Positions 9,201 through 18,746 are shown, counted from the stretch's first letter. The stretch is 64,000 nucleotides of DNA from an uncultured Bacteroidales bacterium (GCA_949291555.1 CASEWE010000001.1:124001-188000); one strand, 5' to 3'. The notes: generated by a model not told the origin, from the sequence alone. Made by a program: numbers and translations.

Positions 9201-10165
9201 TCAAGGCCGTAGACGTTGGAAAGGTATTCCACCAGCATGTACTTTTCGCCTTTGTCCATATTGTACAAAAAGGCTTGGCGGCTGTAAACATCGGGGCCGC
9301 TCATCTGATCCACGCCGAGCACCTGGCCTTTTTCGGAAATGGCATACGCGTAGGAGATTTCATTCCCGGCCGAAGGATCGATACGAGTCCCGCTGAAACT
9401 GCGGCTGGCGCGATCGTAACGGTAAACCCAAGCAATATCGCCCACATCGCCGCAAATCAAGCTTCCATCATTATTGGTGGCATGGAGCGAGCCATCGGTA
9501 TTGATGCCCCGGTCGGAGCCTCCTACATAATAAAAGGTATCGATCTGCCTGTCCCAGAAAACAGGCGAGAAATTGGTATAGGCAAACGGAGCCGAAGCCC
9601 GGCCGGCTACGACCATGGCATCGTTCGACATTCCCAAGCCCATAGCCCCGGTTCCCCCTTCCGTGTAGTCCGGCCAGGGATGCGGCAAGGTATCGCTGAT
9701 ACGTCCGGTCGTGGTTTCAATGAACACGTTCCGGTAATACGCTCCGATATAGCAGAACGCCCGAAGGGTGCGCAAATCGGCCGAAGCTTCTTCAATGGCG
9801 AAATTACCCCCGCCCAACTGCGCCGCAAGGCCCTGCATGTCGAAATCGTACCGCTGGCCTTCTATCACGGCAAAGGTGTTTGCCACGTAATTGTCCAAAT
9901 CGTTGACCGCTATGATCCCGTAATCGAAAACTTCGAGGGCTTCGTTCTTGATATCGTAAATGAACCCGTTCGTGGATTCGAACTTGCCATAGAAAAATTG
10001 CCCGTTGCGGGAAAGGTAAACTTCATTGAACCCGCCCAAGGCATCGAAGATTTTCATGGTTCCCCTTTGCCCTTCCACCACCGCGATGTCCGAGGTCGTC
10101 TGAGCAAACAAACCGCTTGCGAACAGCAGCAAGGATGCTGTCAAGAATTTTCTAATCAATTTCAT
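6239..10165 (-). CDS. Giant T9SS cargo protein with repeated Fn3-like modules, 1308 aa
   Basis: The start is the ATG at 10165. The signal peptide is KLIRKFLTASLLLFASGLFA. Residues 25-370 are strand-rich and read like a WD/propeller-type sensor domain, with motifs such as GQFFYGKFESTNGFIYDI. Then come several fibronectin-III-like modules sharing the phrase G-[YF]-N-V-Y-R-[DN]-x, near residues 395, 790, 890 and 1180, and between them a second propeller-like stretch (about 540-740). The C-terminus is a type A T9SS sorting domain: VYPNPVSDVLNIEGEY, then SVMDLGGKLVL, ending IIKIVKR. It is therefore predicted to be exported by Sec, moved across the outer membrane by T9SS and fixed at the cell surface or released. 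No enzyme motif is visible; adhesion or glycan/protein binding is a guess. Confidence 0.88.
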   Translation of the reverse strand: MKLIRKFLTASLLLFASGLFAQTTSDIAVVEGQRGTMKIFDALGGFNEVYLSRNGQFFYGKFESTNGFIYDIKNEALEVFDYGIIAVNDLDNYVANTFAVIEGQRYDFDMQGLAAQLGGGNFAIEEASADLRTLRAFCYIGAYYRNVFIETTTGRISDTLPHPWPDYTEGGTGAMGLGMSNDAMVVAGRASAPFAYTNFSPVFWDRQIDTFYYVGGSDRGINTDGSLHATNNDGSLICGDVGDIAWVYRYDRASRSFSGTRIDPSAGNEISYAYAISEKGQVLGVDQMSGPDVYSRQAFLYNMDKGEKYMLVEYLSNVYGLEAESVIPLFTPGGISDDGRIIAGYSYRGLVWVPYLIELDSVQVHGVVRNFVANQSYGTAHVNLSWDAPIEDQYTVAGYNVYRDTVKVNTDLLASTEFSYIDYSATPGRHEYAVEAVYTDGETSGLCAPQSLLVVAVGGCLPVQEISSEVVYNRTVNLSWGLPTGRLEKGEKSAAALMEGTRPESSIFLLGEAAASERPEASAPKGYVPDQLDLIDVFATDGIYASSAFRAGNYYYVAQFGSADILVYNAITGNLAEEVTVQGISGIYDMAYHDNTIYMVNRDQTVRELSINPDDPFDISLSNFWNTSVPALVHIAYVENPDGDDYLAMGYYDNIFYYPIGLGADSDRLPGSEKLDIDGLIISGSEYHAGRLYLADQNGANLADVVILDMESGERVSTTDLYAFPAVSEAALDGPVAIASLCKSVLPDQTVALECMLQPTYAFNQVVSVEIESNPATVGYNVYRNGVKVNNEPIKARHFSEEILESGTYTYDIEYVSSTCTSRSSDVDVTEVVDIFPVGECYGPADLAVRETNEQAVVSWDFSEEDPGIGLVGFNVYRDGELLADLLIDLKYVDADIEKDRDYVYKVEAFYENSCMASDSVEVTFTFEGSAQAPSLVRVEGEKEADGTYTTQTTWDLPYFEEPMALGYCNIPYSAVSLDNFTTTYAMIGWDTASMDNFEDLYLVGMEYIIGAEVLSLNGVVYVDDRMVYNEPNTSRIRVGDWNQLFFNQTFPMQQEMEIAVGYAISFDPNSVASAGNIVFDYGPGKAGYSDLISPDANTWYTLAGNSIDANLCINALVVRKRDLDEAVASSDPKAYIRSKARVLSSAELPMRKAAPELKAGKSTSESFTLQGFNVYRDGEKINDALLTGFSFEQNGVPAGEYEYSVGAVYAQAEEMISEPVYIDLTGVGVEGIETASGIWVYPNPVSDVLNIEGEYRSLSVMDLGGKLVLQDVRNARTVSLEGLGNGAYFLRFVLPDGQARIIKIVKR

Positions 10166-10218
10166 GTCTTTTTTGTTATGGGTTATTCGTCCAGGCCGAA
10201 CCCGGCCTGTCCTGAAAA

Positions 10219-10252
10219 GAATCCGGGCCTGCCCTCAGGCAAACCCGGATTC
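10219..10252 (-). terminator. Terminator of the 10267-14424 gene
   Basis: GAATCCGGG and CCCGGATTC pair around a 16-base loop, and TTTT follows on the minus strand. It is 15 bases beyond the stop codon at 10267, in the 101-bp gap between the two giant genes. Confidence 0.75.
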
Positions 10253-10266
10253 GGCGACGTATTCGT

Positions 10267-13200
10267 TTAGAGGATCACGGCTTTGTAGGTGGCCGTTTCG
10301 TCGTCGGCCCCGATCACGCGGATCAAAGCCATGCCTTTTTGCAAGTCGTGGTAAATGAACACATTTTCGGAAGAATTGACCGGATAGGTGCGTTGCAGCT
10401 TGCCGTCCGCCGCAAACACCTCGATGGCTTTCAGGTAGAGGTTGTCGGGGTTTTCAACTATGATCTGGTTGTTGGAAACCCGTACTTTGAGCCCATTGAA
10501 GCCGTTCACGGACTCGATGGCGGATTCCTTGGTTGAGAAATCGGATTCGGCAATTTCGCTGACAAGGAGGCCGTCTTCGCAGACACCGCGCAAACGCCAA
10601 ACATAGGTGGTGTTCAGGGTCAAGTCGTAAATGGTGTAGCTGGTGCCTTCCGCCCCGACCGAGTCGAAGACAGGCGCTTCCGCCGTCTTGTGCATCAGCA
10701 ACTGGTACTGGTTGTTTTCCCCGTTGGTCCAAGACAAGGTAGCCGTGCGGGCTTCCAAGTCCACTTTGCTGTCCAATCCCGTAGGCGTGCCGCAAGCGGG
10801 CAACGGCAAGGTGGTGAAGGAAACCGGTTCGGACCAGGCGCTGCTGTCGCCAACGGCGCAGATGGCCCGCACGCGAGCATAGTAGGGAATATTGATGGCG
10901 GCATACAAACCCGTCACGGTCAACGTGTCACGCTCCGTATCAATGAAATAATTGATTCCGGGATACGCGGTCAGGTTCTGGGCGTAAATGTTGAGCATCC
11001 GGGTCTTTTCTTCCGAACTCATGGCAAAAGTGGCGCTCTGCCAGGTAACACTGCCGTCGATTACTTCGATAGTAGGAACGAGGCATTCGGCAACCGTATT
11101 GAAATAGCGGGTTTCCGAAGGCTCGCTGGGATTCAGGCGGCCGGGTTCGCAATAGCCCACGATGAAGTATTCATAGGCGGTTCCCGGAGTAAGCGAATCG
11201 AGCGTGCAGGAAGATTCTTCCGTGTACAACGTATCGGGAATCACTTCCACGGCACGAGGCTTGTAAATCACGGCATATTCCAGACTTTCGCCCGACCAGG
11301 AGATGTCCACGCTGGTCTTGGTCAAGTTCGACTGGCGGATATTGGTAACCGCCGGGCAGAAGAAGCTTTCCCAGTCGATACCGAAAGCGTTGACCCACAA
11401 AGAATGCTCGCTTTCAGACTCTATCTTGTCTTCTATATTGAAGTTGGTGTACAAGGCCACGTAAAGTTTCGCAGGCCCGTCTACCGGGATATCGAAGAAG
11501 AAATCCTTCACGGTGTCGAGCCGCAAGAGGGAGAGGTCGATGCTATCCACTACCGAAGCCGTGCTGAACTTGCCATCGGTGGAGACCAGCACCTTGAACT
11601 GGTCTTTTTCCGTGAACTGGGGATCATGGCTTTCATAATAGTAGTCGAGCATCCGGCCCGAAAGAGACATGCTGATCCGCGCCGTTCCTTGCTGGTCGCC
11701 CACGGCAAGGGTCGGGAACTTCAGCCACATGGGGTTGTTTACATTCGGTCCCATGTAGCTTTCGGCTATGGATGTGATTCCAAGGTATTCGCCGCTGTAA
11801 TCGCTGGTGGGGACAACTGCCCAAGAGAATTTTTCAAGCTCGGGATCGGAAAGCTCGGCAAAATCCACGGCCTCGTCCGTGAGCACGCCGGTCTTTATTT
11901 CCAAATCGGCGGGCAAAGCGGAAGAATAGCCTTCTTGCACGAGTTCGAACACATAAGGAAGCGTGGAAAACGTGGAGAATTCTATTTCGCGGGCGAGCGA
12001 GGTGTCGTTGGCGCCGCAAACCGACCGGATTTCAGCCACATAGGCTGCATTCGTGTCTAACGACGAAAGTTCCATGCGGGTTTCCTGCGCGTAAACCGGT
12101 GCCTGCCACTGCTCGGAACCGCTTTTCCGGTAGCGGACCTGGAAAGCTTCGGCGAAAGGCCGGTTGGCATCTTCCCAGACAAGGGCCGCCGCGTTGAAAG
12201 AAAGGGCTTCCTCATCGATGGCCAAGTTTTCTACCTTCTTGCAAGAGAGCAAGGGTTCCACGGTGATTTTCCGTATGCCGACATAAAGGGCGCCCGATGC
12301 GCCGGGTACGACAGAGGAGCGTACGATAAACCGCAATTGGTGCGTGGCACCCGGCCCGAAGGCGGGAGCTTCGAAGCGGAAGGTTCCGTTTGAAGCCACT
12401 TCCGCGCCTTGCGTTACAAAAGCAAGGTCCGTCCATTCCCCGGCATCCGTGTTCTTGTACTGGATGAAAACCGTATCGCCTTGCTGAGGACGGGAGGGAC
12501 TGTTGCTCATCCAGCTGCTCGTGTAAAAATAAAAGTCGATGATAGGCGCCACGCTGTCGTAATCGCCCTTGTTGATGACCGGCGAAACAGCCATGCTGGT
12601 CGAAGTCACTTGTTCGAAGCTCTCATCCATGGCGGTCGTGCTCTGCACCACCAGCATTTTCCCCATGGTTTCGTCTTCGGTAACAAAGAATTCGTAATCA
12701 TTTTCCTGATCGAAAGTCCAGCCGGCAACGTCTTGCGAACTGCCCGAAGCCGATTCGAAATCGATCTCGGCCGTCAATTCATACTCGGTGGCCGCGCTCA
12801 CGGAAAGGGCTTCCGAGGAAAACTGGGTTCCCTCCGGATTGGTGGACCATACATAGAAGTAATAGTCGGTACCGGACGAAAGGTCGTTCAGAACCACCTG
12901 CTTTTCCTCGCTGTTGGGTTCAAGCACGTAAAGGTAGGTATAGCCGCTCCCGTAGGAATAGAATTCTATCGAGTCTCCGGCCACGAAAGCTTCCTCTCTC
13001 GGATCGATGGACAAGTCGCCCGAAGCATCGATCTGGGTGGGAGACCAGGCCAGAAGGTAATGGCAATCCTGAAACGCTTCGATGGCAAGGGCAATGGAGT
13101 CGAGGCCGAACGACAGCACTTCTGCCGACGAAGGAGCCGGCATCAAGGTCGTGATGGTATCGCGGAGAATCTCGTTGAAATTGTAAAGGGGACCTCCGGC

Positions 13201-14424
13201 GCAAGCGTCGTTGTAAGGGAACACATGCGCGTAATAGGTGGTCATGGGTTTAAGGCCGGCGATTTCGCCGCCATCCTCGAAAAAAGTGTATCCGTAAGGG
13301 CTGTATTCGGCCAGCTTCACGCCCGCCGACGTGCCGATGACATCGCCAGAAGCATACGCGGTTCCATCCACAGGCAAGTTGCCGCCCTTCAGAACCGAGT
13401 CTTCGGAAAGGATGAAAAGGGCCTTGGTCGCATCGGTACCGTACCATTCGGTGTTACTCGTGAACTCGATGCTGGTAGCAGCAACCTCCACGTCCCATTC
13501 GCGCATGGTCACGCCCGAAACGACTTGGCAGGTTTCCGGAAGTGAAAAGCGGTATCTCAGCCCCGAAACCGGCGCTTCTTCGCTTGTCACCACCATCGTC
13601 CCGATCGTGCCCGATTCGGCCGTAGCGTAATCGTCTTGCAGGAAAATGGCCTCATCGAGCGAAGAGGCATAAGCCCCGAACGAGAAGCCGAAGAAATTGG
13701 CTCCCGTCTCTTCATCGGATTCGGTTTCCCCGTTTTCCATGGAAATGACCGTGAAAGAGAACTCGCCGTTTTCCATGAAAGCATATTCAAAAGAAACTTT
13801 CAGGGAGTCGGTTCCAAACTTGTCGTAAATAAGCAAGTTGTCGTAGCGGACAAAAAGCGTGTCCACTTCGCCTCCGGTACTGCCGGCTTGCGTTGCCACT
13901 TCATACTGCACCTTGGCATCCTGCCCGGCCACCGCTATGCTGGGATCCATCCAGGTATAGTAGTACCCGTAAAAGGAAGAACTCAAGGCCTTGAGCTCAA
14001 AATAAATGTAATCCTGCACTTCCACCATCTGGTTCTGCCATTGCAATTCCACAGCCGGCGTGAAGGTGGCATCTTCGCTGAAGAACACGAAACCGCCTCC
14101 GGTAAGTCCGAAATGGGTCATGGTCTTGCGGCCGAAAGGAAAATCGAAGCCGATTTCGAAGCCCGTCTGCTCGGCAGGCGTATCGCGCATGTCGGCAAGC
14201 TCGGCCAGTTCGATGTGGATATCGCCGCTTTGCAGCCAAAGGTTGTTCAACGTGTCGCCCGCCGCAATGTTCAATGTCGTGGCGGAAGAATAAACGTGCG
14301 TTGCGGCAACCGTGTCCCTTTCCATTCCATACGACCAAAGGGAGGCTTGCGAAAAAGCTCGCGAACCAGCCGAAAGCGCCAAGAACGAAAAGACGGTCAG
14401 CCAAAAAGAAGCTAATCTTTTCAT
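10267..14424 (-). CDS. Giant T9SS cargo protein with Fn3 modules, 1385 aa
   Basis: The ATG at 14424 gives the signal peptide KRLASFWLTVFSFLALSAG directly at the N-terminus; an in-frame extension to 14508 would bury it. The mature protein opens with a lectin-like beta-sandwich region (about 40-330). After it come Fn3-type modules, several of which begin with a cysteine phrase: CQVVSGVTMREWDVEVAATS, CKKVENLAIDEEALSFNAA, CPAVTNIRQSNLTKTSVDIS and CGTPTGLDSKVDLEARTATLS. A jelly-roll segment of the choice-of-anchor type lies near 640-740. The C-terminal 80 residues form a T9SS-like sorting domain (VEVFAADGKLQRTYPVN, ending YKAVIL). It is the same family type as the partial protein at 60673-64000. 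Predicted surface protein; the exact ligand is unknown. Confidence 0.87.
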   Translation of the reverse strand: MKRLASFWLTVFSFLALSAGSRAFSQASLWSYGMERDTVAATHVYSSATTLNIAAGDTLNNLWLQSGDIHIELAELADMRDTPAEQTGFEIGFDFPFGRKTMTHFGLTGGGFVFFSEDATFTPAVELQWQNQMVEVQDYIYFELKALSSSFYGYYYTWMDPSIAVAGQDAKVQYEVATQAGSTGGEVDTLFVRYDNLLIYDKFGTDSLKVSFEYAFMENGEFSFTVISMENGETESDEETGANFFGFSFGAYASSLDEAIFLQDDYATAESGTIGTMVVTSEEAPVSGLRYRFSLPETCQVVSGVTMREWDVEVAATSIEFTSNTEWYGTDATKALFILSEDSVLKGGNLPVDGTAYASGDVIGTSAGVKLAEYSPYGYTFFEDGGEIAGLKPMTTYYAHVFPYNDACAGGPLYNFNEILRDTITTLMPAPSSAEVLSFGLDSIALAIEAFQDCHYLLAWSPTQIDASGDLSIDPREEAFVAGDSIEFYSYGSGYTYLYVLEPNSEEKQVVLNDLSSGTDYYFYVWSTNPEGTQFSSEALSVSAATEYELTAEIDFESASGSSQDVAGWTFDQENDYEFFVTEDETMGKMLVVQSTTAMDESFEQVTSTSMAVSPVINKGDYDSVAPIIDFYFYTSSWMSNSPSRPQQGDTVFIQYKNTDAGEWTDLAFVTQGAEVASNGTFRFEAPAFGPGATHQLRFIVRSSVVPGASGALYVGIRKITVEPLLSCKKVENLAIDEEALSFNAAALVWEDANRPFAEAFQVRYRKSGSEQWQAPVYAQETRMELSSLDTNAAYVAEIRSVCGANDTSLAREIEFSTFSTLPYVFELVQEGYSSALPADLEIKTGVLTDEAVDFAELSDPELEKFSWAVVPTSDYSGEYLGITSIAESYMGPNVNNPMWLKFPTLAVGDQQGTARISMSLSGRMLDYYYESHDPQFTEKDQFKVLVSTDGKFSTASVVDSIDLSLLRLDTVKDFFFDIPVDGPAKLYVALYTNFNIEDKIESESEHSLWVNAFGIDWESFFCPAVTNIRQSNLTKTSVDISWSGESLEYAVIYKPRAVEVIPDTLYTEESSCTLDSLTPGTAYEYFIVGYCEPGRLNPSEPSETRYFNTVAECLVPTIEVIDGSVTWQSATFAMSSEEKTRMLNIYAQNLTAYPGINYFIDTERDTLTVTGLYAAINIPYYARVRAICAVGDSSAWSEPVSFTTLPLPACGTPTGLDSKVDLEARTATLSWTNGENNQYQLLMHKTAEAPVFDSVGAEGTSYTIYDLTLNTTYVWRLRGVCEDGLLVSEIAESDFSTKESAIESVNGFNGLKVRVSNNQIIVENPDNLYLKAIEVFAADGKLQRTYPVNSSENVFIYHDLQKGMALIRVIGADDETATYKAVIL

Positions 14425-15085
14425 GGTTTTGGATTTGATTGGTTTATTGTTTTTGAAAGTATCTTTTGTACCCTCTTGTTCCCTCTGTGTCCTTTCCGGT
14501 GCCGGCACGGCTCCCGGCCATTGGCCCGGCAGCTTTTTCCAGGGAGCCTTCCGATACCTGTCGATTCCGGACCCGAATCCGCCGCCCGGCAGAATCCGCC
14601 CGGCCCGGGCAATCTTGCATCCTGTATTCGGAAAAATCCTTTCGAAGCGGTTACAATATTATTGAAATGTAAAAGAAGCCTCGAAAAAGCCGCTGTAACA
14701 TTCTTTTACGCTACTTTAACAATTCTTTTCGGACACAACTATCTATTTGCTAAACAGCCAATAAAACGATTATTAAAATACGTTTCGATCCTCCTTGCCG
14801 GCGTCCTCCGAAAACCCGCCGTAGGTCTTTTGGCCGGCAAGGGGGAGAAGCAAAAAGGATGAACGGGAAACGATCCCGGTCCGTTTTTATTAACTTTCTG
14901 TTTTTTATATGTTTAAAAGTACTGAAAATAGATTGTTTTCCCTGCTGTCCTATTCCGAAACGAAACGTTTAAACCCGCCCGCCTCAAGAACGGAACACAA
15001 ATCCTATTTTTGGTTTTGCTTTGTGCTGCTTGCTGTGCAAGCAGCCGCTTGCTGCAAGCATAGGCAAAAAAAAAGACCTCCCGAC
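14425..15085. other. 661-bp divergent intergenic region
   Basis: No gene is supported. The part from about 14640 to 14960 is AT-rich compared with its surroundings, which suits promoters for the two divergent cargo genes. A TATTTTTG element occurs at 15005-15012. Just before the right-hand gene there are short self-complementary runs (GCTTGC/GCAAGC, near 15035-15060). Confidence 0.7.
15005..15012 (+). promoter_or_regulatory. -7 element upstream of the first Omp28-type gene
   Basis: TATTTTTG matches TAnnTTTG. No TTG sits 19-21 bases upstream, so only half of the consensus is present. It lies about 74 bases before the start codon at 15086. Confidence 0.4.
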
Positions 15086-16729
15086 ATGAAAAAGCATCGT
15101 TCCGGATTCCGCCTCTTCCTATCGGCCGTTTCCTCGATTATCCTCCTGCAAGGCTACTGCCAAGCCGAAAGGGCAGAAAAAAACGAAAACCTGTCCGACA
15201 GCCTTCCCATGAATGCCGTCCTCATCGAGGACTTCCTCGGCACCTGGTGCAACAACTGCCCCCGGATTGCCGATTCCATCAGCCGCCTGCTCGAAGACTA
15301 CCCCGACATCTGCGTGATCGGCTACCATACCAACGAGATCCGGGCAGACGTGAGCTTCCTCTACCATACCGACACTTGGCAAAGAAGCTGCTATTACGAC
15401 ACCATCCGCTCGGTTCCTACGGTTTTTGTCAACGGGCGGGAATTGGATGGCTTTTCCGACTTCCGCCCGATGGTGGAAGAAGGGCTCGAGCGCAAAACCC
15501 CCTACGATTTGCAGGTGGAAGCCCGGCATTTCCCCTTGCGTGAAGCCTGTCGAGACAGCTTTGAAATCGACGTGAAAATCAGGAAAATAGCAACCGATAC
15601 CTTGCGCAAGCTGCGTTTGCACCTGGCCTTTACGCAAGACCATCTGCCTTTCGGCTGGTACGACCAGCCCGAAGTGAACCATGCCAACACGTTCATGTTC
15701 CCGGACGGGAACGGCACGGAAGTGAGCCTCGATGCCCAAGGCGAGGCGGTCTTCCATTTCGCTTTTTCAAAAAGCTACCAGGAAAGCCGCCTGCTGATGA
15801 ACAACGCCCACCTCGTCGCTTTCCTTCAAGACGAGAGAACGGTTCGGCACGACACTTTGTACAATGGCGGGCTCAAGCCGGTAAAAGACAATTCGATATT
15901 GCAAGTCCGCGCCGTGGATTTCAGCCAAGGGGCTTTCACATACGGATTGGAGACGCTCTCCGAACCCGATTTCCATGCTTGGCAAAGGGAAACGCCCAAC
16001 GGCCAGCAAATCCAGTTCCACAACAATACATTCGGCAACAACCTCTCCCTGCGGTGGATTTTCGAAGGCGGCCAGCCGGAAAGTTCGCAGGAAGCCCACC
16101 CGGTTGTCCTGTACCCGGAAACCGGATTGTACGATGTGAGCCTGCAAGCGGAGTCGGCGGAAGGCACGCTGTCGCGCACTCGTCCGGATTGGATCCGGGT
16201 CCTGGACGTAAGACCCCGTTTCCAAGCCGATCCCAACCCGGCCAAGCCCGGCCAGACCATCCGGTTGGAACTTCTTTCGGAAGCCGACAGCTGCGAATGG
16301 AGGTTCTTCGGGGGTTCGCCTTTCCTTTCCTATGGAAAGACAACCGAAGTGGAATTCCCGTTGGAAGGCATGTATAACGTGCAGGTAGCAACTTTCTACC
16401 GGAGTCCCCAAACCGGAATCCTTTACAGTTACGACTCCACGGCCACCGGGTTCATCGAAATCCGCGAAGACGCGTCCATCGCCCCCGGCAGCTTGCAGTC
16501 CGAGACCGAAACCAGCCTTCGCGTCATGCCGCTGCCCGGATTGGATGCCGGCTACCAAGTCTTGTCCGAATCCCCGTTGGAATACGTGGAAGTCTACTCC
16601 ATGGACGGTTCCCGCGTGCTCGAGAGCCGGAACCGGACTTTCAGCCTCTCCGGGCAAAGCCGCGGAATTTACATCGTGGTGGCAAAGATGCAAGGCTGCA
16701 AGCCGGTTGCAAGGAAAATAGCCCGGTAA
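15086..16729 (+). CDS. Omp28-type thioredoxin-fold protein with PKD and T9SS domains, 547 aa
   Basis: The ATG at 15086 is chosen because a signal peptide follows it (KKHRSGFRLFLSAVSS, hydrophobic core, cleavage near QGYCQA). Residues 40-170 resemble the Omp28 family: VLIEDFLGTWCNNCP with a C55-N-N-C58 pair, and a thioredoxin-like cis-proline loop SVPTVFVNG about 70 residues later. The middle part resembles a PKD/Ig domain (LSLRWIFEGGQPES, GLYDVSLQAES). The last about 70 residues look like a T9SS sorting domain (EYVEVYSMDGSRVLES, ending ARKIAR). The retained CXXC suggests thiol-disulfide chemistry in the periplasm or at the surface. P. gingivalis Omp28 is usually described as an outer-membrane protein. 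First gene of a rightward run of three cargo genes. Confidence 0.85.
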   Translation: MKKHRSGFRLFLSAVSSIILLQGYCQAERAEKNENLSDSLPMNAVLIEDFLGTWCNNCPRIADSISRLLEDYPDICVIGYHTNEIRADVSFLYHTDTWQRSCYYDTIRSVPTVFVNGRELDGFSDFRPMVEEGLERKTPYDLQVEARHFPLREACRDSFEIDVKIRKIATDTLRKLRLHLAFTQDHLPFGWYDQPEVNHANTFMFPDGNGTEVSLDAQGEAVFHFAFSKSYQESRLLMNNAHLVAFLQDERTVRHDTLYNGGLKPVKDNSILQVRAVDFSQGAFTYGLETLSEPDFHAWQRETPNGQQIQFHNNTFGNNLSLRWIFEGGQPESSQEAHPVVLYPETGLYDVSLQAESAEGTLSRTRPDWIRVLDVRPRFQADPNPAKPGQTIRLELLSEADSCEWRFFGGSPFLSYGKTTEVEFPLEGMYNVQVATFYRSPQTGILYSYDSTATGFIEIREDASIAPGSLQSETETSLRVMPLPGLDAGYQVLSESPLEYVEVYSMDGSRVLESRNRTFSLSGQSRGIYIVVAKMQGCKPVARKIAR

Positions 16730-16832
16730 AACCGGCTACAACGGATTTTTCTTCCCCGGGCCAACGCTTCTTCTGCAACCAACGTTTAAAAAAAACCTTC
16801 TGTAAACCTGACCCCAGAAAACAACCAATGCC

Positions 16833-18746
16833 ATGAAAAAATCGATTTTCCTTTTCTTCTTGCTTTCCTTGGCAGGAACCCGGGCCAGCAGTCAAGTCTT
16901 CTTCCACGAAGATTTCCAGCAGGCCGCTGTCAACAATTTCTCGGTCGCCGACCTCGATGAAGCAACCTGGACCCTGTACAACGACGGGAACGAACCCGTC
17001 ACGATTCCCGACATGAGCTATTTCGACCAGGCCTGGAAGATTCTTCGCGATGAAGACGGCTCCATGCAGGCGGCCAGCCTTTCCTTCTTCGACGAACCCG
17101 CCCAAGCCGACCGCTGGATGGTCAGCTCGGCCATAGATCTTTCCTCGGCGCAAGCTCCCGGATTGATATTCAGAGCCAAAGCCATGGATGGCGCAAACCG
17201 CGACGGCTTCGAAGTCCGGCTTTCCACTTCAGGAACCGAAAAAGAAGACTTTACCGAGGTTCTGGAGTCGGTTTCCCGCGCGAAAGCCTCGTGGGAATAT
17301 TACAGGATCGACCTCAGCCCTTACAAGGGGCAGTCCGTCCACATCGCCTTCGTCCAGAATTCGGAAGACCGGTACTTGATCTGCATCGATGACATCTGCG
17401 TGGGAGAAAACGCTGAAAACCAAGTTTTCGTGGCCGCGATTTCCTCTCCGGCGAACTCCGTGCTGCAAGCCTATCCGCAAAACATCCAAGTAACGGCCGA
17501 GGTGGCGAACCCCGGCAGCAACCCGGTTTCGTCTTTCCGGATCCAATACCGGGCCGATGAAGACCAAATGCTCGAACAGGCATTTGAAAATATCGACCTC
17601 CAACCCGGTTCGGCGCATAAAATCGTATTGGACATACCGGTATCGGCTTCAGGCCGCCATTCCGTGGAAATTTCCGTGGTGGAAGCCAATCAAGTCCCGG
17701 TCGAAAGCCCTGCCACTAGCACTTCGTTCTTCAGCGTGCTTGCTTCCGAACTGCCGCACAAGACGGCCTTCCTGGAACTTTTTTCGAGCGGGACTTGCAG
17801 CAACTGCGTGGCTTGGAACGAGGCCCTTCACGAATTTTTCGTGGAACACGATGCCAACGTGGCCGACAATTCCAGCAACTTGGTCGTAGCCAAGTACCAG
17901 ACCGAAATACCCGTTCCCGGAGACCCCTTCGTGACAGCCGAAACCTTGGGAAGGGCTTCGCACTACGGGATATTCTCGGCGCCTTCTTTCTACCTGAACG
18001 GGAAAAGAATCACGCTCGATGCCGAAACTTACGTGCAAGACCTGGTCGATTCCATTGAAAATTGCCGCGCCCAGCCGTCGAGCCTCGGGCTGCAAGCCCG
18101 CCTTTCGCGCCAAGAAAACACTTTCAGCGTTGAAACCGAAGTCACCGCGTTCCTTCCCGAGCAGGATCCGTACAACCTCTTTGTCTGCCTGATGGAAGAC
18201 TCCATCTACTACATGACCGGAACGGGAAACGGGGAGAAGAACTTCTATTATATCGTGCGCAAGATGCTGCCCTCCTACATGGGGCAGACCTTGCCTTCGC
18301 TCCAGACAGGCGAAAGCCAGTCGAACACCTTCCAATACACGTTCAACTTGGATGAAGAGCCGAAAATCTACAGCAGCCTCGATAACGTGAACGCCGTGGT
18401 GTTCCTGCAAAACGCCCGCACCAACGACATTATCCAGGCCCGCTACTTGAAAACCGGCTACGTCCCGGCCTCGAACGAGGAAACCGCTCCGGTTCCGGCT
18501 TCGCTTCTTGCCTACCCCAATCCTGCCTCCAGCCAGCTGCATTTGCGTCTGGAATCGGCTTCGGCACAGAATGTGCAGGTGAAAGTGTTCAACCTTTCCG
18601 GGCAGCAATTGCGCCATTTCGACTGGAACGTGCAGGCAGGGACGAACCATTTCGAAATGGAAACGGAATCCCTTCCGGAGGGTACCTATCTGATTGCCGT
18701 TTACGAAAAACAAGCTGTCAGGGCTTGCAAAATCGTAGTCCGGTAA
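16833..18746 (+). CDS. Omp28-type protein with cleaved-adhesin/choice-of-anchor domain and T9SS domain, 637 aa
   Basis: The start is the ATG at 16833. The signal peptide is KKSIFLFFLLSLAGTRA. Residues 20-190 form a cleaved-adhesin/choice-of-anchor J jelly roll (VFFHEDFQQ, then DRWMVSSAIDLSSAQAPGL, then YYRIDLSPYKGQSVHIAF, then ICIDDICVG). A CARDB-like linker follows. The Omp28 thioredoxin-like domain starts near residue 305 (AFLELFSSGTCSNC, cysteines 322 and 325), with the cis-proline loop SAPSFYLNGK. The C-terminus is a type A T9SS sorting domain (LLAYPNPASSQLHLRLES, ending ACKIVVR). It begins 103 bp after its neighbour, which shares the Omp28 module, so the two are probably co-expressed and functionally related. 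Confidence 0.87.
   Translation: MKKSIFLFFLLSLAGTRASSQVFFHEDFQQAAVNNFSVADLDEATWTLYNDGNEPVTIPDMSYFDQAWKILRDEDGSMQAASLSFFDEPAQADRWMVSSAIDLSSAQAPGLIFRAKAMDGANRDGFEVRLSTSGTEKEDFTEVLESVSRAKASWEYYRIDLSPYKGQSVHIAFVQNSEDRYLICIDDICVGENAENQVFVAAISSPANSVLQAYPQNIQVTAEVANPGSNPVSSFRIQYRADEDQMLEQAFENIDLQPGSAHKIVLDIPVSASGRHSVEISVVEANQVPVESPATSTSFFSVLASELPHKTAFLELFSSGTCSNCVAWNEALHEFFVEHDANVADNSSNLVVAKYQTEIPVPGDPFVTAETLGRASHYGIFSAPSFYLNGKRITLDAETYVQDLVDSIENCRAQPSSLGLQARLSRQENTFSVETEVTAFLPEQDPYNLFVCLMEDSIYYMTGTGNGEKNFYYIVRKMLPSYMGQTLPSLQTGESQSNTFQYTFNLDEEPKIYSSLDNVNAVVFLQNARTNDIIQARYLKTGYVPASNEETAPVPASLLAYPNPASSQLHLRLESASAQNVQVKVFNLSGQQLRHFDWNVQAGTNHFEMETESLPEGTYLIAVYEKQAVRACKIVVR

Noticed and set aside
7772..10270. 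Rightward open frame of 832 codons opposite the 1308-aa cargo gene
   Set aside because: No signal peptide or domain; the opposite strand carries a clear T9SS protein with repeated Fn3 motifs.
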